Positions 26,201-33,059 of a stretch of 64,000 bases of DNA are shown here, one piece after another (within the stretch, counting starts at the first letter, position 1; each line of letters opens with the position of its first letter). The notes under the pieces were generated by a model. It was given only the letters and a program-made list of their open reading frames with translations. It made no database searches and was not told where the DNA came from. Location of the stretch: positions 82,772,702 to 82,836,701 of the forward strand of contig NC_065881.2 of assembly GCF_932274485.2 (NCBI RefSeq), given 5' to 3'. This DNA is from Patella vulgata. Its lineage: Eukaryota > Mollusca > Gastropoda > Patellidae. The translations under genes and the position numbers were made by a program.

Positions 26201-27158
26201 TACAACCGGGGAATTGAAAGCACACCAGTTGACTCAACGACAGACCTTATAATGCAGCGCGCACACGCTAACCTGAGAGGGTCCGACAAGAACAGCTGTT
26301 TAGTCATTCGGATGAGATGGAAAATTAAGGTTCCCTGTACACATTGGCGTGCACGTAAAAGAAACCCTTGACAGTTGGAATTCGATATAAGAGTAGGCCG
26401 TAGTGCAGCTGTCCAATAAAATTCCCCTCATAGCACAATGTATGGCGTATGCCCGTCTTCATTAGCCCAGTATAGGAGCAGAACAGTAGGACATTAAACC
26501 CCATTTCATTTCAATGTCGAAGACTTAGCTACTTTATTTGACATGAGATGACAACATTAACAAAGGTGTCCTTGGAGACAGGTGGTCAGCATGGTTCTCA
26601 TGTTAGCCATTTCTTCCAGTCATGACTGACAAGCTGTGGGGGGCTGTGGTGGCTCAGTGAGTAAGACGTTGGCATACCAATCTGTTTAATCCCGGTGTTG
26701 GGTGAGATAAATCATCGGGATTTAGCGAAAGGGAGAGGGAGAAATGGGGTTTAACTTCCACTCGACACAAACCAAGTCATTTCAGGACTAACATAGGGGT
26801 CTTTAATTAGCAGTGGGAGGAAACGGGAGGACCCGGAAAAATTCGGAAGTGGCCTCCTCTTAGCAGTCAGTGGTGCAAGTCGGAGATGGGACGTAAAACA
26901 AAAAGCTCCTCATAGCACACTGTATCATGGTGTATGCCAGTGTTTATTAACCCTGTCAGTTCAGAACAATAGGACGTTAAACTTCATTTCATTTCATTCA
27001 CTTCTGACTAGCAGTGAAATTGATCAACTGGAGAATTTATTATTCAATACATAATTGCCTTGATAGATATTTTCAAGAACTTACCATTCAAATAACGGTA
27101 AACATAGCAGCAATAATACTGGAAGACAGAGTCTCCAATCCGTGGGCTTGGTTGTCAT
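448..27158 (-). CDS. TEP: Thioester-containing protein, TEP/CD109-like, 5' part (gene runs off the left edge)
   Basis: Secreted alpha-2-macroglobulin-superfamily protein, expected to act in extracellular innate immunity (opsonin or protease trap). Coding exons 1-17 read on the minus strand: 27158-27085, 26109-25943, 23824-23799, 20790-20637, 19454-19384, 18593-18542, 17993-17920, 17125-17086, 15767-15671, 14838-14757, 13668-13417, 12667-12512, 12021-11908, 11053-10976, 7566-7372, 6389-6240, 4987-4847. All have GT-AG borders and join in phase to 641 codons without a stop. Then comes one of three cassette exons. Family landmarks: signal peptide (1-25); MG1 with GYVILASKKFRPG (from about 26); MG2 beginning LLLIQTDKAIYKPNQ (about 125-140); MG3 entry KIFKVDEYVLPKFEV (about 212-226); YTYGK (253-257); NIYHPGMPIKLRV (352-364); MG6 segment VYVLGVDMSVSLL; RRKR (621-624). 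Sequons at Asn113, 318 and 391. The thioester domain (GCGEQ) lies outside the window. The family is certain; TEP versus CD109 orthology is not resolved. Confidence 0.93.
739..1384. mobile_element. Non-autonomous element with GCCCAC ends and internal tandem units
   Basis: Starts ATACGCCCAC and ends GTGGGCGTAT, as terminal inverted repeats. Inside are about three diverged units of 130-150 bp sharing TAATTATCAGAAA and AATCAATAG, then a (GGAC)n run at 1321-1352. A second copy of the same architecture is at 58658-59405. No protein. The flanking motif GGTTGCCAGGCAAC recurs at 12690 and 15794. Confidence 0.6.
1516..1657 (-). CDS. TEP: TEP cassette exon B
   Basis: 142 bases, acceptor CATCAACAG and donor GTATGATAAG, phase 0 in and phase 1 out. 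Encodes GAGLVSLSDINIFVEEIQ, then a divergent acidic segment (LEDGDDKM), then AGINEFVPAAREPDG. It shares both exon ends and flanking intron sequence with the exon at 448-571, which shows origin by tandem duplication. Confidence 0.78.
1965..2094 (-). CDS. TEP: TEP cassette exon C (first of three alternatives in transcript order)
   Basis: 130 bases, acceptor AAACAG and donor GTATGTTAG, phase 0 in and phase 1 out. Starts GSRLVFLSDINI and ends VPVASPDG; the middle (about AELEQQFLPEMVDDQIAMA) is unlike the other two. It directly follows the phase-0 end of exon 17. Its length differs from the others by multiples of six bases, so any one of the three keeps the frame. Confidence 0.75.
2758..2877 (+). 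pseudogene. Short acidic ORF, possible transposase N-terminus fragment
   Basis: 39 codons beginning MSKCNGALALIRSDNGED and ending ESDFESEYALDSD. Acidic Ser/Asp-rich N-termini of this kind are typical of piggyBac-type transposases. No catalytic domain follows, and the termini of any element were not found. Confidence 0.2.
3459..4015. mobile_element. pogo/Tigger-like non-autonomous DNA transposon
   Basis: The termini CAGTAAACCTTGCATAAGTC and GACTTATGCGATGTTTACTG form imperfect inverted repeats flanked by TA on both sides, as in Tc1/mariner-type insertions. Sub-terminal motifs AAGTCGGATC and AACTCGGATAAA recur. No transposase ORF remains in the 557 bp. Confidence 0.65.
4355..4641 (-). mobile_element. 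SINE A, near full length
   Basis: Complete from GA-run tail to tRNA-like head (ends GCCATCCAACCCCC). Lies in the intron between TEP exon 17 and the cassette exons. Confidence 0.8.
4847..4987 (-). CDS. TEP: TEP exon 17: last constant exon before the cassette, with furin-type site
   Basis: 47 codons in phase 0-0, starting VADRFSVFTGED and ending AAHLLK. It carries RRKR (residues 621-624), the R-X-K/R-R consensus for furin-type convertases, in a hydrophilic stretch. That fits proteolytic maturation just before the variable region. Acceptor CTCAACAG, donor GTAGGC. Confidence 0.9.
5054..5335 (-). mobile_element. SINE A, diverged copy with long GA run
   Basis: A (GA)n run of about 34 bases, then 60 bases unlike the family, then the core (GGTCATTTCGGGACTA) to CCATTCAAC. 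Upstream of TEP exon 17. Confidence 0.65.
5415..5660 (-). mobile_element. SINE B, very diverged
   Basis: GAAATGGGTTTTAACA at the tail end and scattered body matches (GGGAAATTTTGATTGG, CAACGTGTACA). Confidence 0.35.
6002..6232. repeat. Minisatellite of about 43 bp, right after the TEP exon 16 donor
   Basis: About five units with TAGTTGCTATGGGAGATATA and GTCTGGAAGTGTGTAAACAT. It ends within 10 bases of the exon 16 donor. The same unit forms the array on the other side of exon 16. Confidence 0.8.
6743..7353. repeat. Minisatellite of about 43 bp between TEP exons 15 and 16
   Basis: About 14 units sharing TATGGGAGATATAGTCTGGA and GGTGTGTAAACATC, with higher-order patterning (alternating GTAGTTGTTATG and ATAGTTCCTATG). 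It ends 19 bases from the exon 15 donor. Confidence 0.8.
7728..7886 (+). other. Small unclassified ORF in TEP intron 14
   Basis: 52 codons from ATGATGCAT, reading MMHSNKQLDKINVYGATRLK and ending NACVDWII. The composition is balanced and charged, unlike the hydrophobic antisense frame over the same bases. It could be a fragment of a mobile-element protein; no family is recognised. Confidence 0.15.
8308..9825. repeat. 129-bp direct repeats 1389 bp apart in TEP intron 14
   Basis: Copies at 8308-8436 and 9697-9825 begin TACGTACTCGAGATAAG and end GATGATTTAATA, with only about two differences. They could be a recent segmental duplication or the ends of a short element. No coding sequence lies between them and no family is assigned. 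Confidence 0.55.
10228..10352. repeat. 22-bp tandem repeat
   Basis: About six units of TTATCTCCCTTGATACATCA. TEP intron 14. Confidence 0.75.
10540..10745. mobile_element. Hairpin MITE
   Basis: Near-complete palindrome: AATTTACAAGTATTTAATT on the left mirrors AATTAAACACTTGTAAATT on the right, with TTGATAATGAGTGTCC-like arms outside. The same hairpin occurs at 39600-39785. Confidence 0.6.
11186..11512 (-). mobile_element. SINE B, head slightly cut
   Basis: High similarity from GAAATGAAATGGGGTTTAAC to CTCCAGGCTAGCGAG. Between TEP exons 13 and 14. Confidence 0.8.
11600..11836. repeat. Tandem repeat of about 58 bp near the TEP exon 13 donor
   Basis: Four units sharing GATATTCCTATTAGAGATTG and ATTGAAGAACCTTGTTCGTA. 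It ends about 70 bases from the donor of exon 13. Confidence 0.75.
12198..12460 (-). mobile_element. SINE B, diverged head half
   Basis: From GATCTTTTACGTACATGCC to a decayed tRNA-like head (TCTTGGTGAGTGAGCC). TEP intron 12. Confidence 0.6.
12975..13394. mobile_element. MITE with AATCTGATTAAAAC ends
   Basis: Left end AATCTGATTAAAACACAG; the right end is diverged. It contains the conserved block GTGTAGGCCATCGAAAG twice (a roughly 70-bp internal duplication) and lies in TEP intron 11, 23 bases from the exon 11 donor. Relatives are at 23873-24236, 36800-36890, 51597-51725 and 56658-56981. Confidence 0.5.
13681..13965 (-). mobile_element. SINE B, rearranged tail half
   Basis: The tail end and GGCTCATGAAGAC block occur up to three times around one good core (13742-13950). 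Adjoins TEP exon 11 on its 5' side. Confidence 0.65.
14307..14667 (-). mobile_element. SINE B, full length
   Basis: (AAATG)n tail to GTCTTAGCCACGGTGGC head. TEP intron 10. Confidence 0.82.
14839..14947 (-). mobile_element. SINE A tail part; forms the TEP exon 10 acceptor
   Basis: Only the 3' portion of the SINE remains. On the gene strand its CT-rich tail runs straight into TTCTCTTCAG at 14839-14848, the 3' splice site of exon 10. Confidence 0.75.
15811..16291 (-). mobile_element. SINE A with internal tandem duplication
   Basis: A segment of about 93-110 bases around GTAGAAACATACAGGTTTGG and TTAACATCCACTCAACAC is present twice before the core continues to the head at 16291. TEP intron 8. 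Confidence 0.65.
16327..16583 (-). mobile_element. SINE A, near full length
   Basis: Close to the reference except for a small deletion in the head. Immediately beyond the duplicated copy in TEP intron 8. Confidence 0.8.
16894..17066. repeat. 35-bp tandem repeat beside the TEP exon 8 donor
   Basis: Five near-identical units of ATCAGGATCACATGACCTAA plus ATATAAGTTATATTT. It ends about 14 bases from the donor. Confidence 0.8.
17219..17357 (-). mobile_element. SINE B, tail part
   Basis: Clean from the tail to CCTACCCTTATATCAAATTCC, then stops. TEP intron 7. Confidence 0.75.
18174..18451 (-). mobile_element. SINE A, near full length
   Basis: GA-run tail to the GCCATCCAACACCCC head. In the intron between TEP exons 6 and 7. 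Confidence 0.8.
19065..19205 (-). mobile_element. SINE B, diverged body fragment
   Basis: TTTTGTCCGGACAGTGGC, ATATCGAATTCTAATGTGTA and CATCCGAACAACTAGGC blocks. TEP intron 5. Confidence 0.55.
19519..20040 (+). mobile_element. piggyBac-like non-autonomous element, older copy
   Basis: Flanked by TTAA; its left end is CCCTAAACCGGTCATTGACG, and the right end is decayed. An ORF at 19652-19876 (74 codons) ends NYSDSDYIDDIDSEDDISD, like the acidic N-terminus of piggyBac transposases. No catalytic part remains. It lies in TEP intron 4, between exon 5 and exon 4. Confidence 0.55.
20214..20278. repeat. (AAT)n and (GA)n microsatellites
   Basis: AATAATAAT run followed by the GA tail of a SINE A copy. 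Confidence 0.8.
20241..20531 (-). mobile_element. SINE A, near full length
   Basis: Starts in a long GA run after an (AAT)n run (20214-20240) and ends at GCCATCCAACCCTCC. In TEP intron 4. Confidence 0.8.
20533..20633. repeat. AAT/AAG-rich microsatellite touching the TEP exon 4 donor
   Basis: Imperfect AATAAT, ACTAAT and AAGAAG units that run up to the TTACC of the donor (20631-20636). Confidence 0.75.
21019..21244. mobile_element. Foldback element with one duplicated arm
   Basis: Left arm TAACAGAACACAATTTTTAT through CTTATCGT (to 21099) is mirrored on the right. The right arm is present twice in tandem (from 21104 and from 21165; unit starts CGATAAGAGGATACTTGTCG). The outermost ends are AACAGAACACAA and TTGTGTTCTGTT. 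Confidence 0.65.
21650..22035 (+). repeat. Interspersed repeat R1 (about 350 bp), copy 1
   Basis: Runs from AAATAAAGAGCTGACCATTC to GCAGATTTAGCTCTTGCATA, with AATGTCTAATCAATAG and ATATTTCAGGCCTAAAG near the end. The AGAGCT...CTG motif at both ends is in inverse orientation, suggesting a non-autonomous element of unknown family. TEP intron 3. Confidence 0.6.
23198..23378 (-). mobile_element. SINE A, strongly diverged
   Basis: Only scattered matches (CATATGGTCCAATTT, GTATTTAGCAGTAGAAGG, CTTATGATC). Next to the fresh copy at 23391. Confidence 0.45.
23391..23682 (-). mobile_element. SINE A, near full length
   Basis: Complete from GA-run tail to the GCCATCCAACCCCC head. In TEP intron 3. Confidence 0.82.
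23873..24236. mobile_element. MITE with CAATCTGATTAAAA ends, best copy
   Basis: Termini CAATCTGATTAAAATACAGA and TCTGTGTTTTAATCAGATTG are inverted repeats of about 25 bp. The interior carries CGATGGCCTACACTAC and GACATCAGACATTGATTG. No ORF. Confidence 0.6.
24402..24772 (+). mobile_element. SINE family B, reference full-length copy
   Basis: tRNA-like head with A box GGTGGCTAAGTGGGTAAG and B box ATGTTCGATCCCTG, a body with GTACACGTAAAAGATCCCTT and GAATTCGATATAAGAG... hmm-free conserved blocks, then AGGATGTTAAACCCC and an (ATTTC)n tail. The head and tail differ from family A, so the two families arose separately. Other family B copies are compared to this one. Confidence 0.82.
24885..25165 (+). 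repeat. Interspersed repeat R2, copy 1
   Basis: From CGTATTTTAGAGGAGAGCCG through AAAAGCTCTCC and GGAGAGCGATTATT to GGTGAGCGGCAGGCGC. TEP intron 2. Confidence 0.55.
25219..25948. repeat. 46-bp minisatellite containing the exon 2 splice donor
   Basis: About 16 units. On the gene strand each contains GTGTCAGTGGTAAGTACACC or a variant. The unit at 25937-25948 is the real exon 2 end. Twelve units keep GTAAGT, two read GTAACT and two have lost the GT. Confidence 0.85.
25943..26109 (-). CDS. TEP: TEP exon 2: first macroglobulin domain
   Basis: Encodes CGYVILASKKFRPGSDYKV and the following beta strands of MG1, ending ...TTAIGVSG in phase 1. The short 26-base exon 3 (GQTSTLTFQ) continues the same strand pattern. 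The donor GTAAGTACACC of this exon is the first unit of a 46-bp tandem array that repeats the exon end and donor many times in the adjoining intron. Confidence 0.93.
26146..26273 (-). mobile_element. SINE A, head half
   Basis: Core from GACCCGGAGAAAACCC to CACACGCTAACC, then abutting a family B fragment. In TEP intron 1. Confidence 0.65.
26274..26515 (+). mobile_element. SINE B, head lost
   Basis: From GGTCCGACAAGAACAGCTGT to the CATTTCATTTCA tail. TEP intron 1. Confidence 0.75.
26640..26998 (+). mobile_element. SINE B carrying a nested SINE A
   Basis: Head GGCTGTGGTGGCTCAGTGAG at the left and tail TTCATTTCATTTCATTC at the right, split by the family A fragment at 26724-26846. TEP intron 1. 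Confidence 0.65.
26724..26846 (-). mobile_element. SINE A, tail half inside a SINE B
   Basis: The GA-rich start and ATGGGGTTTAACTTCCACTC core interrupt the family B copy at 26640-26998, so it inserted later. Confidence 0.65.
27085..27158 (-). CDS. TEP: TEP exon 1: start codon and signal peptide
   Basis: ATG at 27158-27156 opens a short N-terminus (MTTKPTDWR) followed by the hydrophobic run LCLPVLLLLCLPLF, a classic secretory signal. It ends in phase 2 at a GTAAGT donor and joins exon 2 to make a Cys codon followed by GYVIL. The start is chosen because it is the only ATG ahead of the hydrophobic stretch in frame. A good acceptor (TTTTTCAG) lies about 68 bases upstream of the ATG, so the leader is probably spliced. 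Confidence 0.85.
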
Positions 27159-27226
27159 GTCTTTTTACTGTATAATTGATGATCTTGTCAATTTGTAAAC
27201 ACAAATTAAAATCTTTGAAGTGATCT
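27159..27226 (-). other. TEP: TEP 5' untranslated segment in exon 1
   Basis: Between a strong acceptor (polypyrimidine run then CAG at 27229-27227) and the ATG lie 68 bases without an in-frame ATG. This suggests that a separate non-coding first exon exists upstream. Confidence 0.5.
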
Positions 27227-27569
27227 CTGAAAAACAAAACAAGAACAGTTTATAAAAGCTTTACGGATCCCACTATCATGATTCGCGCTACGATTGAAAT
27301 CGTTGATTTAATCGTGGAGTATATAATCATGGTGATCCTATCAGGTCTTATTTTGGTCAGTCGTTGCAATTGTGTTGATTATATCAAAACATATTCGATT
27401 GTGGACTCAATAGCTTTTATCATTCTATTAACAGTCAATTATCTATAATTGTTATTGTGGCTGCTTTTAATTATTTTAATGCTTTCTTCTGGTTATTAAT
27501 CAATTTGGCGTGTAACAAAATATGTATAAATAGGCTGACTAGATGGATATTTATTATTAACTTGAAAAC

Positions 27570-27665
27570 GTGACCTGTATGTGTTACGAAACGTTGTTAT
27601 TAAATAATAGAGAAGTATTTATATCCATATATACCTTGTGGTGTGTTTTGTTATGAATGGTTAAC
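27570..27665. repeat. Repeat shared with 56975-57056
   Basis: GACCTGTATGTGTTACGAAA and TTGTTATTAAATAATAGAGA occur at both places. Type unknown. Confidence 0.5.
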
Positions 27666-28134
27666 CGTTAAAGTATTGAAAAGAACAATCCTATAGCAAT
27701 GCATTGCATGACAGTGGGAATCCTAGCATTACGACATAAATCTAAAATATCCCTGTTATATGAGATATTACTGAAAATGATTGCATTGAATTCTTGAGCG
27801 TGATGATTATATATTGGTGTTATTATGGTAATCTAGGCTAATTAATTAAACATGATGTCGAACATTAACACAAGATATTGTTTCATTAATAAACAGAAAT
27901 AATGGAAAATGTGAAATGTAATCTATATAATAGATCGGACAGACTCATGTATGATTTTATTATAATCTGTCAGTCAGACAAACATTTAATCGTAGTCTCT
28001 TAATCAAACAACTTTATATAATATAGGCCTAGCTTTTTCCTTACTCAAATATTGGCCTAGCATAGCCTGTTCCTCAAACCTTTTCTGATAATACTGTTTA
28101 TAAAATAATGCATATATCCTGTACCGAATTATTT

Positions 28135-28377
28135 CGTTGGTGAAGTGTCAAAAGGGTGTATCTCGGGAAATTAGTCAAATACTCTTTTTTTGCATTTTTA
28201 AAATCTCCCAATTAATATGCACATTTCTGTCTAAGCTGTGTATCTCTACGCCAATTAGAACTGTTCTGGGTATCATGTGCCCAAATTTTGTATCTTGATT
28301 TGTGGAAATTTTGAAATGCAAAAGGTTCTATTTCAAATCTTTAGAAATTCTTAGATACACCCTTTTGACACTTCACC
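28135..28377. mobile_element. MITE with GGTGAAGTGTCAAAAGG ends and 9-bp flanking repeats
   Basis: Inverted ends GGTGAAGTGTCAAAAGGGTG and CACCCTTTTGACACTTCACC are perfect over about 25 bp. GAATTATTT occurs on both sides (28126-28134 and 28378-28386). A 9-bp duplication is characteristic of Mutator-like elements, but the family is inferred from that alone. Confidence 0.6.
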
Positions 28378-28857
28378 GAATTATTTGATCATCCAACCCC
28401 GCTCTGTCAATTGGACAAACATCATCTCTCAATCAAACATCTTTTAGCAGGACAAGAGAGGTCATATATAGGACCTAGCCTTTTCCTCAATTAAACAATG
28501 ATCTAGCATAGCCTGTTTATAAAATAATGCGTATATCCTTGATCTGGAGTCGAACCCTGATTAAATTTCAGACCACCTCATTGATTTGTACCGTATTATT
28601 TGATCAGAATCACATTTATTACATTGTATTTAAATGATATTGATAAAGCCACACGTTGACTGGGGATAGAGTTTCAGTTATTCTGTTTCAAATCATATCT
28701 GTTCCCTATAAATGTTCAGACAACAAACCGTGGAAATATCATTATATATCGAACAGTATATATAATGTTGATCTATATTGTAATTGTTGTAAATCACGAC
28801 AAACCGTAGAAATATTATCATATATATCAAACAAAATTCAGTCATTGTTTTTTAAGG

Positions 28858-29265
28858 CAAGCAATCACTTTCGAGTGTCTGCCGCTCACCTGAATGTCGA
28901 CTGAGGGGAGGTTTATTATCATGTATGAAACCAGGAATGCCCCCCCCCCCCTTACATGCAGTTATTGATCTTAGATCCATTTCCCATACAAATAAGCACT
29001 CTCCTTAATATCAGATCACTCTCCTCAATTTCTAAATCGAAACTGGGAGAGCTTTTTTAGGGGAGCGATTTTTTCAACATGCAGTTATTGATCTTCAGAA
29101 CCATACACACAATTAATGACTCTCCATAATATCAGATCACTTTCATTAATTTCTAAATCACTCTTCTTATCGAAACTGGGAAAGTTTTTTAAGGGGAGCG
29201 TTTTTTTCAATTGGTTGACTATAAGGGAAGCTTTTTTCTGCTCTTCTCTAAAATACGAACAACAA
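28858..29265 (-). repeat. R2 copy 2, partly duplicated
   Basis: Inverse of the copy at 24885: CTGCCGCTCACCTGAATGTC to CTCTAAAATACGAACAACA. The block from CATGCAGTTATTGATCTT to AGGGGAGCG occurs twice in tandem. Confidence 0.55.
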
Positions 29266-29410
29266 CGACTGAGAATTGTTGATGTATATTGTAATTGTTG
29301 TAAATCACGATGTTATCGTAATTTTAGGTCTCCAGGTCTACAGGATCAATATTTGATGAATTGCAATTAATGATTATTTCAATAATAGACCTTATGGTCT
29401 TAAGTGTACA

Positions 29411-29593
29411 CATTAGGAGCCACGGGGGCTAAGTGAGTAGGACAAACACCAGAACCCTTGATAATTGGTATTTGATGAAGGGTAGACAGACAAAAACACT
29501 GCCCAGGCAAAATTCCCCGTACAGAACGCTGCATTATATGTTAGTCTTCATTAGCCTGGTCAGTGCAGAAAAACCATTGACAGCATGTAAAAA
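29411..29593 (+). mobile_element. SINE B, internally deleted
   Basis: AGCCACGGGGGCTAAGTGAG head, then jumps to GATGAAGGGTAGAC and GCCCAGGCAAAATTCCC. Abuts the opposite-facing copy at 29594. Confidence 0.55.
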
Positions 29594-29925
29594 GAAATGA
29601 AATGGGGTTGAACATCCTACTGTTCTGCTCCAACTGGGCTAATGAAGACAGGCATACGTCTTACAATGAGCTATGAGGTAAATGTTGCCTGGACAGCGAT
29701 GCTACAGACTACTCTTATAATGATTTTCAACTGCCAAGGGCTCTTTTACATGCACGCCAATATGTACACGGGACAATTGTCCTTGTCAAGTCCTCCATCC
29801 TGCACCACTGACAAGGGGAAACCGTGCCGGAAAGTCCTGACGAACTTCCTCGGCCAACACCGGGAGCGAACCTGCGACCTCCAGACTAGCAAGCCAGAAT
29901 CTTACTCACTAAGCCACCGTGGCTC
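29594..29925 (-). mobile_element. SINE B, full length
   Basis: GAAATGAAATGGGGTTGAAC tail to CACTAAGCCACCGTGGCTC head. The short open frames here are repeat-derived. Confidence 0.78.
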
Positions 29926-31257
29926 TGTCTGTACTAAAATAACAGCTATTAATTATGTGTTGTTGAAAATACCAAAATATTTAAAGCAAGGATTAAATTT
30001 ACCTGAACTGCAACGTCAAAGGTCCACAAGAAAATGTAAGAAATGAAAGAAAATCTCAGCTTATAAATACCTAACAATGTGTTTATCGGTAGAATAGTAG
30101 GCTAGGAATAGATAATCCGATCCAGGTACCTATTTACTGTCGATAATATAACTCTATTTATATCAATTACCATAACAATTAGAACCCTAATCTCCTGGTC
30201 TTTATGGAAAGTTTTGGGGAATGCAAAATGCACATATCTTTGTAGTTCTCCAAAAAGAGATATTCAATGTCATCTTCATGTTGCACAATCTTAAATATTA
30301 AAAAAAAAATAACAAAGCGTGCCAGGTATTACTTTTTACCAAATCTTCAAATTTTCACTCATGGTCTTTATTCTTCATTCATAATAATACAAATCTGACC
30401 CACTACAAATATGGTGCTACGTGTTACAGGCTTGAAATACCTTATATATCAATTTGTATTCATTTACCTGTTTCTTTGTAAGTCACCTTTATTTAATAAT
30501 TACTCACATTTGACCTAAAATGGGAATTAAATACTTTATATCCTTTTCATAAGTCTGTATTAGGGAGTGTGAACAATACCGTACCAGTTACTGATAGTCG
30601 ATACATGATATTATAAAGCAATTGTAATGGATCATGTTTATTATGTTAAGAAATGTATATAGATTACTGTGCATTACGTTAGGGTAACTTAATTAAAGTA
30701 CATTAACCGTTATATAGATTTGACCCAACATGAGAAATAAATACCTATATATATAACATAGATCGCTACGCCCTGTTGAATATGTGAACAATAAGTACCA
30801 GACACACATAGTACGTCCGAATACATAAAAAGAAATCGTTAACAAATTTGTTCACAAATGGGTTTTTTCTATAGAAGAAATACATTTATCTATCATAAAC
30901 CAGTCACAATTTCTTGTTTACAATTAAGGTGTCAGTGTTTTTTTTTATATCTACGTGTTTAGCCTACATTCAAATGTTTTTTTTCTTGTTTGTGAATAAC
31001 TTAGATTGATACTGTATTCATATTGGATCAGTGAAGCAGAAAATAAAAATAAATGTTTACTCCTTGGGTTGGTCGAGAAAGTTCGTTTTATTTTGTTGGT
31101 TAAGAAATTAAATCCTACATGTACGTGGCCTTTTATTAGGTATTAAATTTAAACAGGTCTACTCAAAAATATTAAAAAAATGATGACACCCTAATTACAG
31201 TAGATATATTCAAGTATATATATAGAACACCTGCTTAATTATATACCGTACCTGTGG
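29926..31257. other. Unassigned sequence upstream of TEP
   Basis: Apart from the possible TATA box and donor near 30.0-30.07 kb, this stretch is AT-rich single-copy-looking DNA. I saw no exon, RNA gene or repeat. Confidence 0.4.
30003..30070 (-). promoter_or_regulatory. Candidate TATA promoter and non-coding first exon for TEP
   Basis: On the minus strand a TATTTATAAG motif (30069-30060) is followed about 30 bases later by sequence that ends in a good donor, TTCAG/GTAAAT, at 30003/30002. Joining this to the acceptor at 27227 would give a short untranslated first exon and a 2.8-kb leader intron. The spacing is right, but there is no transcript evidence; other upstream sites are possible. Confidence 0.3.
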
Positions 31258-31528
31258 ATGAGGGGTGGGGTGGTTTAGTTGAATAGTCTAACACATGCAC
31301 TTTAGATCATTTCAGATTCATTGAGTCAAGGGGCGTAGTTTTTACAGCAAACTTGTATATGACAAGGGGTGGGGGGGCAGGCCCTTTTTTTCTTCAACTG
31401 CTAAAGACCCATATGCGCAAGCGAATAATTACATGTAACATAGATATGTACCATGTATTAGTCCCAAAACGATCTGATATTTGTCGAGTGGACGTTACCC
31501 CTCCCAACCCCATCAATCTCTCTGTAAA
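31258..31528 (+). mobile_element. SINE A, diverged full-length
   Basis: Same order of blocks as the reference (GACAAGGGGTGGG, CTGCTAAAGACCCATATGCG, GAGTGGACGTTACCC, short TC tail), with many changes. Confidence 0.65.
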
Positions 31529-31835
31529 ATAAAATGGGGTTTAATGTCCTACTGTTCTGCTCCGACTTGGCTAATGAAGACAGGCATAAGCCACAGTGTG
31601 ATATGGGGGAAATTTGACTGGGAAGCTGCCCTGTTGTCCTACTTTTATATTGAATTCCAACTGCCAAGGGATCTTTTACGTGCATGCCAATGTATACACG
31701 GGACCTTTTTTTTAAAATCTCATCCCAATGACTATACGTTGTCCCTTAGAACCACACCGGAGAATCCTGATGATCGAACATAGGACCTCCAGGTTAGCGG
31801 GTCATTGTCTTACTCACCGAGCCACCATGGTCCCT
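31528..31835 (-). mobile_element. SINE B, near full length
   Basis: AAAATAAAATGGGGTTTAAT tail to CACCGAGCCACCATGG head, with a deletion near GTTGTCCC. Abuts a family A copy. Confidence 0.75.
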
Positions 31836-31977
31836 AATCTCTTTGGAAAAACTTGGCATGGAATTCCAACATTTTTTGCAGAATATAAATGCCATCAATA
31901 AAATTTCTATTTAAAACATTGTGATAATCATCAGTCATTTGCTTGTCCCTTTATCAACTTTTAAATTTATTTATTTA

Positions 31978-32036
31978 TTTACTTTTTACTCTTTACTTTA
32001 CTTTACTTTACTTTACTTTACTTTACTTTATTTATT
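31978..32036. repeat. (CTTTA)n microsatellite
   Basis: About nine units of CTTTA between TTTATTTATTTATT and TTATTATAATAAG. Confidence 0.85.
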
Positions 32037-32472
32037 ATAATAAGATGAGAAAGTTTTGATGAGAAAAAAACGTAATGATGTCATGAATGACCAGCCTCTT
32101 GAGGATACATGTAACCCATAAAGACCTGCTTAAATTAAAACTAGGTTTATTAAATTTATTTCCAATGAGGTCCTTTTTATTTACAAGCTTTAACATAATT
32201 TATCCACCGGTATATGCTTTATCATTTTATAGATCTCCATACCGGTTTCTTATGCATGTCTGAGACAAACAAAATAATAATAAATCTGAAATAATTATTA
32301 ACAACAACTTACTGGTACATAAACTGTAGAAACCTTCAAATACCTAATGTTCAGTCAAGTGTGAAATCTGAGTTATTTACACATATGAACAATCACTGAA
32401 GTGTGAAATTTGGGTTATTTATAAAGATGTACACATCAATTACCAGTATCCTCTTTATAAAAGTTTGTTCCT

Positions 32473-33045
32473 CAATTGACTGTCCTATCATGGCTATAAC
32501 CATACACCCATCATTGGACTCCTATCATGTCCTTATCAAAATTTACCCTCAATCAACTGTCTTATCATGTCCTTATCTGCACACTGCACCTCTTCATTGA
32601 CTGTCTGATCATGTCCTTATCTCCACCACTACATTGACTGTCCTACCATGTCCTTATGGGGACCTCTCAATCAACTGTCCTACCATGTCCTTATGAGCAC
32701 CCCTCAATCAACTATCCTACCATGTCATGTGGACCTCTCAATCATCTGTGCTATTGTGTCCTTATGGGGACCTCACAATCAACTGTCCTACCATGTCCTT
32801 ATGGAGACCTCTCAATCATCTGTCCTATTATGTCCTTATGGGAACCTCCCAATCATCTGTCCTACCATGTCCTTATGGAGACCTCTCAATCATCTGTCCT
32901 ATCATGTCCTTATGGGGACATTTCAATAAACTGTCCTATCATGTCCTTTTAATGGGGACCTTTCAATCATCTGTCCTACCATGTCCTTATGGGGACCTTT
33001 CAATCAACTGTCCTATCATGTCTCAATCATCTGTCCTATATCTTT
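32473..33045. repeat. 36-bp minisatellite, open in several frames
   Basis: About 16 units sharing CAATCATCTGTCCTACCATG and TCCTTATGGGGACC. The period is a multiple of three, so three overlapping frames are open; they read as low-complexity peptide (LSYHVLMGTSQS) and are not taken as genes. Confidence 0.85.
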
Positions 33046-33059
33046 ATAAAAATGCACCC

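Noticed and set aside
32473-33045. Repeat-protein gene
   Set aside because: No start, splice or domain support, and all three frames are equally open.
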